A stretch of 64,000 nt of DNA from Phallus indusiatus (lineage: Eukaryota; Basidiomycota; Agaricomycetes; Phallales; Phallaceae). The notes beneath the pieces were generated by a model. The model ran no database searches. It was not told the DNA's origin and saw nothing but the letters and a program-made list of their open reading frames with translations. Shown piece after piece: positions 1 through 12,057 of this stretch. The position numbers and the translations under genes are program-made. Numbering within the stretch: position 1 is the stretch's first letter; every line of letters begins with the position of its first letter. The stretch lies in assembly GCA_027605045.1 (NCBI GenBank), contig JAQFWX010000053.1:126609-190608 (forward strand), given 5' to 3'.

Positions 1-486
1 GATATCCTGGATATCTGCTTTTCCGAGATTTGCTTCAATCGCAAAACTCCAGCCATTGATTGCCTTGGAGATCAACTGTCTATCATCGTCATCCGAGTCC
101 CAGTATTTGAACACGCTATCAAATATAGGATCATACGCTGGAATGCCTGCGTCTTTGTCACCAGTTGTTCCAGGCTTGTTATGTAGGAATTTGATAACAA
201 TTCGGACGGTACGCTTCTTGTCATTACTGTCTCCCAAGTTCATGTCGACGCGCGGACACTCAATATGTCCAAAAATGCCAGCCTTGCTCTTCGCACTGGC
301 CTTCAATGTGAAAGTATGGTCAATAAGGTACTTGGTTATCGTCTGTTGTGAAGTGTCGTCTTCCGATGATTCTTCATCGTCGATTTCAGTAAGGAATAGA
401 TGGAGGAACTGGGCATTAAGGGCAGCCTCAGTGAGAGACAGAACGATGTCGAACTCGTTGAGGGTGTTAGGTGTTGCAGTTGCCAT
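1..486 (-). CDS. Partial gene, 3' end beyond window; unrecognised, possibly TULIP/P47-like
   Basis: An uninterrupted minus-strand reading frame runs from the ATG at 486 to the window edge (162 codons, no stop). The protein starts MATATPNTLNEFDIVLSLTE and has an acidic loop (DDEESSEDD), then mixed strand-like sequence with a second acidic patch (DSDDDD). There is no signal peptide or membrane segment. A TATA-like TATATAAA lies about 45 bases upstream of the ATG. It is divergently arranged with the large gene starting at 1161, so the two may share regulation. The opening motif (N..FDIVLSL.EAALN) reminded me of TULIP-domain proteins of the P47/OrfX kind, but this is a visual impression only; function unknown. 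That it is coding is fairly sure; its identity is not. Confidence 0.6.
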   Translation of the reverse strand, partial: MATATPNTLNEFDIVLSLTEAALNAQFLHLFLTEIDDEESSEDDTSQQTITKYLIDHTFTLKASAKSKAGIFGHIECPRVDMNLGDSNDKKRTVRIVIKFLHNKPGTTGDKDAGIPAYDPIFDSVFKYWDSDDDDRQLISKAINGWSFAIEANLGKADIQDI

Positions 487-1160
487 ATGATGAGTGCAGA
501 TGAATGTGTTGAACGCGATGCCTTGGCACATTTATATAGAGTTGAACAGGGGTAAAACTTCCATCAAGGAGCTATTGAGGAAACTTTTCATGATCAGAGG
601 CACGGTACCTGTCTCGATCTAAAACTCACCTCAGGCATCGGCGAGATGAAAGGCCCGAGAGAAAATGGAAATATACGATGGCCAAGCAGCTTGAAGTTCA
701 ACAGGAACCTCAGTATACACGGTGTGCATGCTCGTTCCAGTTTAGTGACGAACGGAATGTGCCTTATCCAGGAGAAAGTCGCATAAACAGTTGCCAAGGA
801 CAGCGTGCCTAGGTTTCTGTGTGTTGGACCTATTATAGGCTGTCGTAAAGCCATCATCTCTGTTCGCATCTCTGAACGCCTTTTCTTTGGAACTAGAAGA
901 GGAAAAGTTGCAATTGTGGAGTGCGGGTGTGGAGGTAATGTTCGGATGTCACATGTCCAACATGTCACGGAAACGACGCTTATGTATCTTGCTCCGACAC
1001 AACTTACCATGACCAGTACCCAAGAACTTACAATCCGCCCATTCCCGTCATCTGGTGCCTGTAACATATCTTGCATGGGTTGAATACTTCTGCCCTGAAC
1101 CGATGGAAAGATAAAAACAATGAAATGAAGAGTAGCAACATCACCAGATTCAATCCTGTC
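487..1160. promoter_or_regulatory. Shared divergent promoter region
   Basis: This 674-base gap separates the two divergent start codons. A TATATAAA element on the minus strand lies near 530-538, well placed for the left gene. No other gene is supported here; the open frames on both strands lack convincing composition. Inference: a bidirectional promoter. Confidence 0.45.
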
Positions 1161-4100
1161 ATGAACGCCGCAACTCAACTTACTCCCATCCTCGAATTCA
1201 GCACTAACGTTCCGGCCCCAATTGATTTTATTTCTGCTGATAGTGGAGAAATCGAACGAGAGGCCAATAAAGATGCCACTGTCTCTCTTAAAGTCTGCTC
1301 CGAATTTACGACACATACCGCACCCATCTCTCCATTTCGAGGAACGTCCAAGCTCGCTCTTGTCCAGGATGCATTTGGCCAACCAATCTTATTTTCTACA
1401 GGAGATGACAAAGTATGTTTTATTTGTCTTTTTACCTACATCAGAGGACTTATTCGCGTCTTGGACGTTGCTAGCGGCTCTACTGTCTTCGCTACCGGAA
1501 CGGCGCTGCTTTAACCTGGGAAAGCTACAGCATTACTCCCGAGGATGGCGCTACAATTGTCACATTCGATTCTCAACAAAGTCCTCTTACAAATGATAAT
1601 TCATCATGGCTTGTGCTAGCCGTTGTCGTAGAATCATCTGGACGACAACAAAAGCTATTCACATGTACTGTATCAACCAAGGATTTCAATCCCACAGGTG
1701 TGTTCGGTTTTAGTCTCTCATAAAATTGTCACTAAGAACGCTAGAACAGATATTAAATGGGACCTTCGATCTTTCCCAAACCATTTGGGTTCTTGCATAT
1801 TCAACTCGGTGTCATGTGGCAGCATTGAACCGGATGGCAATGCAGCCATAGTTGTAGGAACACAAGCTACGAGGGAATCTCTTGCCGTCCACTATACTAT
1901 CCCTTCTCGGCCCGATGATGCCACCACGACCCATCCTGCAGCACCGCCAGAGGTTTACAAGAACATTTTGGATATTCAGCCTGGGAAGCTGCCTGGGGGT
2001 GTTGGCACGGGTTGCTTCGTTCTGTACCGTCGCGAGGATGCGGAACAAAGTATGGGATGCTCCTTCGACAATGCCCCCAACACACACTCCGTACAACTTG
2101 ATCTTGCCAAACTAGGGCGCGTGTCGGGTATTTGCTCCACACCCAGTCCAAAAGATGCTTTCTCGGACCTTTTTGTCGCTGCTGAAAAGGGAATTGGCTT
2201 TTTCCCGTACCAACATCCAGATGCGGAACCACAAGTCTTTTTAGAGTCGATATCCTTTAAGCAAGTTGTCGTGTCAGAATATAAGAAGAGTATAATCCTT
2301 TTCGCGGTATCTGACGTGGGGGAGCTGTACTATCTCGAAGGCCTCCGAGAAAAGCTGCTGTCCTCAAAGGTCAAATGGAAGATTTCGGGGTTACCAATCC
2401 GCGCAGACGTTGAAAGGTTATCTGTGCAATACAACGTTCAAGCCGGCTCAACAGAGCTCATGTACGTCACCAGCGTGGCAGGGAATGAAATTAAGCACCT
2501 GTGGCGCTCTCCTGAATCTTACATGTGGCATGAGTCCGTCATGTCAGTTCTACCCTCTGCTGACACAAAAGTGCGGGCAATCAGCTTTCCGGCGTATGTC
2601 ACAACGATCACAATGTGCAATTCAAAGACGGAAAGACCTATTTCCGATTACCCATGTGTACGTATATTGTCAGTAACCACACGACGTAACCCAAACTGAC
2701 GCCCTTCATATTGTAATTCGTATGACAGACCCTTACTTCGGATTTTGTGTACGTAACAGTCAATGAGCTCACTCATGTGTTGAGCAAACGGCCTGTAACT
2801 GTCACCACGGACAACTCCGGTTGCCTGACCATCATTCAAAAAGTCGACGATTCTCTTGCAGGTTCAACTTATCAATTGTCCTTGAATCTTTTCGGCGAGG
2901 CCTCTATCACTATTCACCCATCTCAACGAGTCATCTCTCAATTGTCTCAGTATACCACGCCAGAGTCACTAAAAAATGCTACGACCACCACCGGTAAACC
3001 TATTCAATTCAGTGAATCGGCCAACTTTGGCGCTGTGGCGAGCGTTCTCTCTCAGTTCGGGAGCGTTGTGCATGCCGTCGATAGCGACGCTGGAAAGGAT
3101 ATCATCCCAAATGCTGGTGGTACTGCCAACTCTACTTCGAACGCCGGGAACGTTGCCTTTTCCCAAATGTCGGATGGAAAAATCGTCAAATCCAGTGATA
3201 ATTGGTTTTTGAATGCCGCGGAGGATGTTGCCGAATTTATAGGAGACGTGTGGGAAAGTACGAAGAGAGCACTTCAAACCGGATTCAAATTTACCTTGAG
3301 CATTGTCAGTAAAGTGGTCAAGTTAGTGCTATGGATTAACGGGAAAGTATTCAAATTTGTGATATCTACTATTGCGGGTGCAGTCGGATGGTGAGTGAAT
3401 TCTATACACTGGCGTGCAGGTGTTTCGTCTTTTGGTGACTTAGCATTTTCCTGCAGCGTCGCGGGGTTCCTGAAAACCGCTTTCAATATTGATATGACGG
3501 GTTTCCTCGACTGGTTGGGCTTTATTTTTGACATGGATAAATTGAAGGAGACTCAATTGGTCCGTTTCTGATAATTGACATATTTCATTGTCATACGTAT
3601 ACCCATTTCTTTCTTTTAGGCCATGTCCCAAACTATCTGCCGTGGCTTGACGTTCGCACAAGATTTATTTGTTGTCTGCCAGCCCATCATCGATCAGCTT
3701 CTCGATGGGATGAGCGACATTCTTAAAGAGTTCGTCCCTGATCATCGAGATGACATCGAGCCTGGCGCAAAGCCTGAAAATCAAAAAGAGGAGTCTTGGC
3801 TTAGCAAGACATTCGGTTTCATCTTCCACAATCCACTGATGAAATATATAATGAAATTCAATCCACTGGCTTGGTTGATGGAACAAGTAGACGACATAAT
3901 TGGCGACGAGATCAAGCTTCCAGATTTCACAGGACTTCTGAAGGTTGTGGAGCGTGCATTACTCAATGGTATCAGCGAAGAAGCGGAGAATTTAGCGAAA
4001 CTTTTGAAGAGTGTAGTGGAGAAGGTATCTTCCGTTGCCACTGGTAAGCAGAAACTTTGGACTGCACTAGGACATATTTTCGGGGACACGCTATGGACCT

Positions 4101-5737
4101 TATTCAGCTTTATTCGTACCGCTACAAAGACGTTAATGGTGCTTCTGCCGGATATTATCGGAGAACTTGTCAAAATATTGTCCGCACCTATTAAACTTCC
4201 TATACTAAGCGACATCTGGGAAGCCTTCATGGGGGATACGGAACTCTCGCTCATCAATATGCTTACCATTATCCCCGCTTTCGGTGCTAATGTGTATTAT
4301 GGGACGATATACGGAAAGACGCCTTTCGCGTCCGATATGCTTGGCGACCCTTCGAAATACTTCCCCTCAAAGGAGCAGATATCCGATATGTGTACTCCGA
4401 AAGAGAACAGTCTACTATCGAGGATCTGTAAATTATCCTTAATAAAAAAAGAGAAATTGACCGCCGTTAACCCCGTTTCTCCGAAGAAAAAGACACAAGA
4501 GAAAGAGAAAGAACCGGCTACGCTTGTTGCCAGTGTTTTACCGATCGCTACCTTACAAGCAACTACGAAATCCTTCGAAACACCTTGGGCATCTGAGAGT
4601 GTGCCAGATGATATCAGCTTCGAGAGTCGAGACTTTAGTAGCGATGGTCAGGCAGTCAAAGGAGGTGACCTAAGCGCAGCAGAGCCTAAACAGGCTACTT
4701 TCTCTATCTGGGCTTTCTTCGTTAGCCTTTCGTCAGAGGTAGTGTTAAATCATGTCAACAGTTCATCGCTTCTCTCTGACAAACGTGCTTTTGTTGGCTC
4801 AGCGATTTGATGCTTTCGCATCTCTGATCTCTTCCATATTGCAGGTATTGGATGCCTCTGTAGATTTAATGCACGATCATTCCGACGGTATTTTGGTCTT
4901 GTTTTTTTTTCGTCTAATACGAGCCGTTGTTGATGCAGCGTACATTCTCAGTGAGCGATGGACTAAATGACATCTCCGACAAATTCTCTAATGCCTTCTC
5001 CTCTGTTCGAGACTCAATTACCAGTTGTCTTTCCGGCGGTGGTGGGACACTCGCTACGACAGGGCGCGTCGAGCGAGAGCTTCCACTTTGGAATCACCAC
5101 GAAAAGCCCTTGCTGCCCAAAACAGAACATAGCCCAAGCTCTAATCCCTCCTCGGGATCTGGTCGATTCCGGAGGATTATACAAGCAATTCTCTGTACCA
5201 TCATGCTCTTCTGCGTTGCAATCAACGTTGGCGTATATATAGCCAACTTCAATCAGGAGTACGAAGGTCATGAAGGTATGGCTGCACTATCGGTAAGTCT
5301 TTCTCCGGAGCCCGTATATCATATTAAATGACTTGTACGTTTATGATGGCTTAGCTTCTCTTCCGAGTCATAGGCGCCATTACGCAAGGAGCAGGCTTCC
5401 TTATATCATTCTACACTGGCCAATCATGGGTCGGTAACATAGCCAGTATTGGTGCGGTGGTGCAATACGGTTTAAGCATTCTACCAGACAGTCGACTTCC
5501 CAATTTTTCCTTTTTTACTTTCAGTATGGGTTCAAACATCTCTGTTACAGCCGCGGCGGTATTCGCTGTTATTTCTAGGGCGGCTGGGTCTGAGTCGCCG
5601 GTCGCCTCGAGAATGCTGTGCGCTGCAATGGGAGCTGCATTGGTAAATTTCAGCTGCTGTATGTTTCTCCTGGCTTGATGTTAGTTTTAATCATTGATAA
5701 TTTGTTTATAGGTTTGGCGGTGTGGTTTTTGGGCTAG
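1161..5737 (+). CDS. Large ten-exon protein, beta-rich N-terminus and hydrophobic helical C-terminus; unnamed family
   Basis: Model: exons 1161-1412, 1475-1697, 1750-2657, 2729-3390, 3457-3559, 3620-4738, 4803-4844, 4939-5292, 5355-5658, 5712-5737; all phases agree and give about 1330 residues. The first ~600 residues are rich in beta-like repeats (FVAAEKGIGFF, IILFAVSDVGELYYL), consistent with a propeller. Residues ~680-1000 are amphipathic and helical, with the run INGKVFKFV and then WLGFIFD, a pattern I remember from large uncharacterised fungal and bacterial proteins. A Lys/Glu-rich linker follows, then a clear membrane segment (IIQAILCTIMLFCVAI) and further hydrophobic stretches to the C-terminus. 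There is no catalytic motif. The 42-base exon 7 is the least certain part. It is cytosolic or membrane-inserted; a pore-forming role is speculation. Confidence 0.75.
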
Positions 5738-5945
5738 CTGGCCCTCGATAGAATGGGCTGCCGCTATTCAACATGCAAGTAAACGAAACAACTTCAACAT
5801 CCGAGACTTCAGCTTGATGTTCTCTGCCCATTGCAACTCCTGTCTTAACATATATCAAGCATTTTAGATGCCGTGCATTTAAAATAGCGGGATTGAATTA
5901 ATGTTGTTGTAATAAAAATACATTTATTCTCAATAAATATGTTTG
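5738..5945. terminator. Convergent 3' ends with polyadenylation-like signals
   Basis: Between the stop of the plus gene and the stop of the minus DUF6533 copy lie AT-rich runs with AATAAA-type motifs (near 5910-5940) readable on both strands. This is consistent with two convergent transcripts ending here. Confidence 0.4.
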
Positions 5946-7892
5946 TTAGACACCTTCCTGAGTTGAAATAGTAGTACCTGACGATTCAGACTCGATCACG
6001 TTTTTATCTGGGGATCTAAAAGCAACATGTACACCGGTAACTTGCGCTTCTGAGTTTGACCTATCCCTTGCTGTTTCGTAAAAATTAAGAAGGAAGTGGC
6101 AACCCTAAGGTGCCACCGCAGTTAGAATTTGAAGAATAAAGGGAGATAAGTAAAGCTGCATTTACACAAAGTGAATAAACCACGATATCGACTCTATGAT
6201 ATGAAGTATTAGCATGAGATGGGAGGGTCGTAAAGCGACCAACATACGGCGGGACAAAGCCTATGATAGGGCTATGTACTCGGATAATTAGCGCGGCACC
6301 GAGAATAGTGACAACTAGGGAGCCCAAGGGTTAATCGGCATTTCGGTCATGCTTTCAAAGATAAATTCTTACGTGTGTTTCTGGTTTTTATCAGTATATA
6401 AGATTATGAAACATTATCGTAATTTCAATGCCTTACACAAAGTAGAAAATGACACCGTCTCGCAAAATCACTCGCATGAGTTTAGGAAGTTTGAGTCTTT
6501 GGCGGAGTTTCCCAGACGTAGACGGCGGATAATTCTCGGTCGCCTTTTCATATACCTTATAAAGTGATAATCCGAAAAATACAGCTCACAAAGAAATATG
6601 AGGTCATTCTCGGATCGTATTTTTAGCACGAAGGAGGGGTGCATACCTGATAGAAAAAGAGCAGGAACCCTTATAAAAGGGGTTAAAATTGTCATTGAGA
6701 TTGGAGGAATTGATAAGAGCTTACCAAGCGACAACAGTAAATTTAAATGAATTTGTCTCCCTGACGTAAAGATAGCATCCAGGAACCGAGATACCAAGCG
6801 GTAAATCCATTAAACCTTTAGCATCCCGTACGCCAGCTGTGATACCACCATACAATATGCACTAGTATGAGAGGATGGATATTTTGTGATATTCTAAAAA
6901 TAGACTTATGAATATACCACTATTTCCGCTAGTGGAATCATGTCAGAAAATTTGTGGATAGTTGCGATTCTTATTGGCAAACCCGGCTTACCCAAGTAAA
7001 GTGGGAGTATTAAATATAATACTAAAATGATATCTTAATGAGAAAAAAAGAGCTATATGTGTGTCACGAACCTTTTTTGCTCTTGCCGTATAACGCATAA
7101 ATACGTAGAAAAAGAATAGCATTCACGGTCATTTCTACTATTTGTGGCCCCACACTATGATGAACGGTGTTTGTCAGATACGAGCGATTCATCAACCTTG
7201 AACGCACCTGCTGTCTAAAATTAAGAAAATATGGCAGCTAAAAGCTTTGAATTTGTAACGTGTTTCAAAATAGAGTGCATAGATTTACCTCTATGCGGCG
7301 AAGGTAAGTTGTATGGGTAAGCGATGGTACAGAATAAGGGCTCAGCTTACGCTTAAAGATCTATCCGAGAGTATCGACACTGTGTGAAACGTTAGATTAA
7401 TTGAAAGCGCAGTAGTTGACTAGGTTTACTAAATAGTACCATTCTAAAAACAACGTCAGTATGACGGTCTTTAAGATTGTACGTTACTCCCAAAGCGTTT
7501 TCTCACCCTGAGCTCAAAAGTCCATAATATCGCGAAATGAGGTAAAGGCATTTTGGGAAAGAAAATGGTTTCCTGACAAGTTTATTTAGAGAAAGCTGAG
7601 GACAGATGTGGCGTGCAATTGGGGGATCGACTAACCTCCATATAAACTCCACCTTGAATTAGACGTTCTTCAGTATTTATAGAGACGTTTGCAGTAGTAC
7701 TCGTACCTCTCTAGATAAACTTAGAAAAGTGTCATACAACAGCACAGTGAATGCTGCGACTGGGGAATTTACGTTCAATAATCTCGTCTAATCGAGTTTC
7801 GTTAGTGACGACGTACCTGTAATATAATTAACGGTATAAATTTGGTATAAGGTCTCTCGGAATAATTCTATTAGAGAGATTAATGAAGCCAT
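5946..7892 (-). CDS. DUF6533-like seven-helix membrane protein, copy 1
   Basis: The start is the ATG at 7892 (MASLISLIELFRE), followed by many short exons. Conserved family blocks are visible in order: LLYDTFLSLSRE, VEFIW, KPFSFPKCLYLISRYYG, then an MDLPL...LYVR exon, a VPALFLSG exon, and a last exon opening GCHFLLNFYE that ends at the TAA at 5946. This matches Agaricomycete DUF6533 proteins: an N-terminal YD..LTL.EEVE.IW block, seven membrane helices and a polar tail. Function is unknown; receptor-like roles are guessed from topology. It is the most diverged minus copy, and a disabling mutation cannot be excluded because I did not resolve every splice site. Confidence 0.6.
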
Positions 7893-9118
7893 GGAGAGAG
7901 AGAAAAATGTAATCTCTTCGGGATTATCGAGCCGGACTTAAAAGGCTCTCATGGATGTGGTGAGATGAGTTGAGACCGTCTGCCGCTCCGGGTCGGCATA
8001 CCCTGCGGTCAATTATCTCATGCTATGACGATGAGCGCACCTGGACAACCGGAACAATCAAGACAAGCAAAAGGGGGAGGGGAATGATGTTTTCGCACGA
8101 AGTAATGAATTGGATCATTGTCCCTTGCTATGGCATTCGCTGACATGGTGAATTATGACCCGGAAAAAAACTTGATATTCAGCTCTTCAGGTCAATTTTT
8201 AGGCAAAAGATACCTTGTTTCACATAGTTCGAGTTTTGCCATGGTGCCTTCAGGTTTCCGTGGCAAGTTATAGTGGAACATTCGCATTGAACTAAGGTAC
8301 ACCAATTAGAATGAATGATCTCGGCTCTGTATTCCAAGGTCCATCAAAGATCTGTCAGGATAATTTAAGATAAAGCGGAGTATGGATACATATTAATGCT
8401 GACCTTGACCGATACTAATAATTGTGACGTGCGCCCCTGCGACTGTGAATGGAAGCAGTAGAAAGGATCTAATTTCTACACGCCGCGCTGTTTAAAGAAC
8501 ACGAAACCCAAAGAAACACTGGAAGCATAACTATTGCTTTCCAATTTCAATACTCGGGAGACCCTGCTTCCGATCATCATGAAAAAAAATCCGAAACGAG
8601 CTAGCGTTTCTCATGGATTTAGATCACTTTAGCTCATATTTTAATCTCTACCTCTGCGCAGGGCCATTTTCAACTAGTATCCACATCCATTACCATAAGT
8701 GCTCATACTGGCTGAACTTGAGTTGAGATGTGGTTGCGATACGTGATTTTCGGCTGTTTTCTTTTTTCAGTCGCTAAACTTCAATTTGATGTGGCCTAAT
8801 GCGCATTATTTCAACGAAAACTCATGTAGTTGTTTGACACGCTCGTTGAAAAGGATCTTGTCATCCAAATCACGTTGCCCATTGAATTTGAGATGGGCCC
8901 CTTAAGAGGCACTCGGAGATTTGATCAATTTTATTCGGGGTATTATGGACACTAAACTGCACCGCTTGTCAATGTTAGAGGATGTCATAAATTTCGTATC
9001 TCAAAGGAAAAGAATAAAAGGAAAAGTACATACTCATATCAGAATGCAGTGCAGTTAAGAGCGTCCATGGTAAAATTGTTATTTGATATATTACAAACCT
9101 TGGTTTGCAGCTGCGAAC
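7893..9118. other. No gene seen
   Basis: AT-rich sequence with stops in all frames. It presumably contains the promoter of copy 1. I see no RNA gene or repeat. Confidence 0.5.
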
Positions 9119-11523
9119 CTAACGCATCCGAGGTACTTCAATGTGACTGGCATAGTCGCTGAGAATATACAAATGCTTCATCAATACTTGGTCATCAGCC
9201 GATAAAGATGTTTCCGGAGAGTTCTTAGTGCTAGGGAATAATGGTGCGTCGATTCCGCATAGGAAATCATCTTCGGGTAATGCTCCTGTCGCGAAATATT
9301 GTTGATTGATTTTGGCTATACAAAGAGAAGGAACGGATATAGAACAATGCTACGCCAAAAAAAAAATGTCGATTAAAGTGAAATGCTAGGATATCGCCAA
9401 ATATGAAAACTTACTCCGGGACCTTCTCGTAGAACCAATCGGGACGAGTCTCCTAGAAGTGCCTTGCTTGCTCTACCATTTGACAAAGGTGTCACGGGAT
9501 CTAACTGAGAGAATGAAATAAGCCCATTAATATCCACCCAGTATCTCTCGGGGCTTAAAACGCTCACCAAATTGCTATGAATCAGAATAGGGTAAGACAA
9601 AGTATGATTCCAGGGGCCATTAAACCTCTCCGGGGGTGTGACGGGCCAGAACTGACATCCAGCGTCGGGCTCTGTCATAACGACAGAGACGCCAAAGCGT
9701 GATACGTGCTTTAACAAATACAAAAACTCATCCACAACTTCTTCAGCGGTAGGAGCTATTTTTTGAGGAATATTGTCATTGCAAGATACAGCCGAACGCG
9801 GTAAAGTGTTCTTAATGGGTTGCGCTGCGCTGAGCAATGCAGAGGCGTTTCCTTTCATAGCGCTGTTGAGCATAACTGCTGTGTCGCGCCATGTCAAGGG
9901 GGTTTGCAAGGTTTTGAAAAGCTGGGCTGGGTCATGTAGCATTGAGCTGTTAGTGTAAGTTTTAAATGAGAAAATTTATATATTTACACAATCCTCTTCC
10001 TTGTGTGAGAACACCTGGACGTGTGGCATCGGGGACTGATAAAGGCTCAAAATACAGTTGCGCGAAGAAGTCATCAATACGCTTCTTGACAGCCGAGGGA
10101 TCTTCATTTTTCATTTGGGTGAGAGGACAGACCGAGGGTCCGGCCTTTATCATTAAGAAGCAGCTTAGCGACAAAAAAACAAACAATAATACAAAAGTTT
10201 CCGCACCTTCGAGCATTCGCTTAGGAAAAGGTCGTACGTGGCTTCGGCGGAATCTAGCCAGTCCCTGTACCAAGTGTATGAAGGTGTTTCTATCATACGT
10301 AAGTCTGATTTGCAATTTAAAAATGGATTTTGTTACATACCAACCCAGGTGACGGCATCCCCTACTCCATCAATAACCACGCGACCAACGCGGTCAGGGA
10401 ACCTAGTTATAGGTTAGAACTCTTTAAGCTCGAAAAGTATACATTGCTTACATATTGACAAGATACATTCCTATAGTCGTTCCATAACTGAAGCCGTAGA
10501 AATTACTATAAAAAAATAATTAGAGAAGAGAAGATTGAGCGGCAAGCTTGAGTATTACATGGGCGTCTGCTCGCCTTCCAAAACCTTGGTGATAAAATCG
10601 ATATCCCGTGCGACTGTACTAGTTCCCATATACCCAAGATTATCACCCATAGCGCGACCGCACACCTCGTATTGAGTTTTGTACAAACTATCTGCGTTCC
10701 GTTGCTGGGCGAGTAAATGGTCACGCGTTCTGGGATCCGATAAGTTCGGCCGGACATCATATCCTGTATCTAATACCGTGTTGATCTTGAACAATTCGTA
10801 GTCTTCTGGAGTGAAACATTGCACTAGTGGCCTAAGGAAGAAGATTAGAAACAGATATGAGTTTAATTCGCTGAGGTTTACGAGGGTTTACGTACAGGGT
10901 TCTACCGATTCCACGAGGATCAAAACTGACGGCATCGTAATCTTCGCCGACCGTATATTGCAGAGAAGGACCGGTGCGGGCAAGTAAATCAACACCAGAT
11001 CCTCCAGGACCCCCTTGATAACAATTTAGTGATAACGAAAACTTGTGGCTGGGTTGAATTCACCTGGATTAAACAGTACTATACCCTTCCTGGGTGTCTT
11101 GGTAGCTTTCAGCCGAGCTAACGCAACTTTGGCTACGCCTGCATCATCATTCAGGTAATCCAGAGGCGCACTTCAGAAGGATAAGTACGTGTCAGATAGA
11201 CGTTTGCAATAATAAAAGATTCACATAATAAAACCGCATTCCATTCTTTCTAGGCCGGGTGGAGAATTAGGACATGATGTCCATCTCACAGTCCCAACTG
11301 AAAGAGATGTCCAGTCTTCATCCAATATGTCCGAATGCGAAAACGACAGGCTAGCTTTGAGCAGTATGGATGAATGTATAAAGGCCGTGTAGAGCGTCAT
11401 GGTTGAGAGAACTAGGACCAATAAAAACAAGCAGAATGTTGGTTTTAGAGCTCGACAGCGCCTTATCCGTGCTTCTTTCCGCTCTTCAGCGTCTGGCAGA
11501 TATGAGAGCTGCCATTGCTTCAT
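9119..11523 (-). CDS. Alpha/beta hydrolase, tripeptidyl-aminopeptidase (TAP-like) family
   Basis: Ten exons join in phase: 11523-11225, 11170-11064, 11013-10896, 10831-10559, 10505-10452, 10402-10341, 10289-10207, 10144-9990, 9946-9415, 9349-9119 (637 residues). A cytosolic stub rich in E/K/R is followed by one hydrophobic segment (FCLFLLVLVLSTMTLY), so this is a signal anchor. Then come the oxyanion-type loop FNPGGPGGSG, the SFDPRGIG strand, the nucleophile elbow GFSYGT (Ser), the acid in LDPVTPLSNG (Asp) and the histidine in GPGHCSI, followed by the TAP C-terminal block ending in YFATGALPE. The full catalytic triad is present, so it is predicted to be an active secreted or membrane-tethered peptidase or esterase. 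It sits inside the DUF6533 array with no evident functional link. The start codon at 11523 is chosen because it leaves the anchor intact. Confidence 0.9.
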
Positions 11524-12057
11524 TGTTGCTATCAGAGCTTGTCCACGACTAAGGAAGGAGAGGAAGGAGAGAGAATTGGAAGTGAGAGAAACTCCGCGTA
11601 GCCTAAATTTGGGTCCCGAAACAAAATTCCGGCAAACTCCGTTACTGGAAATTATAATATCCTGGGCTACTTCAAACGTGGTCAACAGTCGAGAACCGTG
11701 TAGCTGACACTTTGGCGTTAGTAGCACTCCGAGTCCCATTATGTCAAATTGGTGACTTCCATGAGAATGCTAAGGTAAAGCCTAAGTCGCACCCATAAAT
11801 ATTCCTTGTATTCTATAATAGAAGAGTGGTACATATATTGTATTGTATCAACTCATGAACCGTAATACGGTGTATCCGAATAACCATTGGCATCAAGGAA
11901 TAGCGCCGAGTCCGACTCGGATTCCGTCAACCACGAAGATGATCATAATATTGAAATTTAAAATTATACAAGTTACAGAATAAAAACGTGACATCATGAA
12001 GAAATGTAGAGCATCGTCTAGATCATATCTTGTTTTAGGATACCAATAACACTCTCA

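Noticed and set aside
56..490. Plus-strand open frame of 144 codons
   Set aside because: It is the antisense shadow of the minus-strand gene open to the left edge, whose codon pattern and ATG are better.
594..1382. Minus-strand frame of 262 codons
   Set aside because: It overlaps exon 1 of the large plus gene and the promoter gap, with no domain-like sequence and a composition unlike protein.
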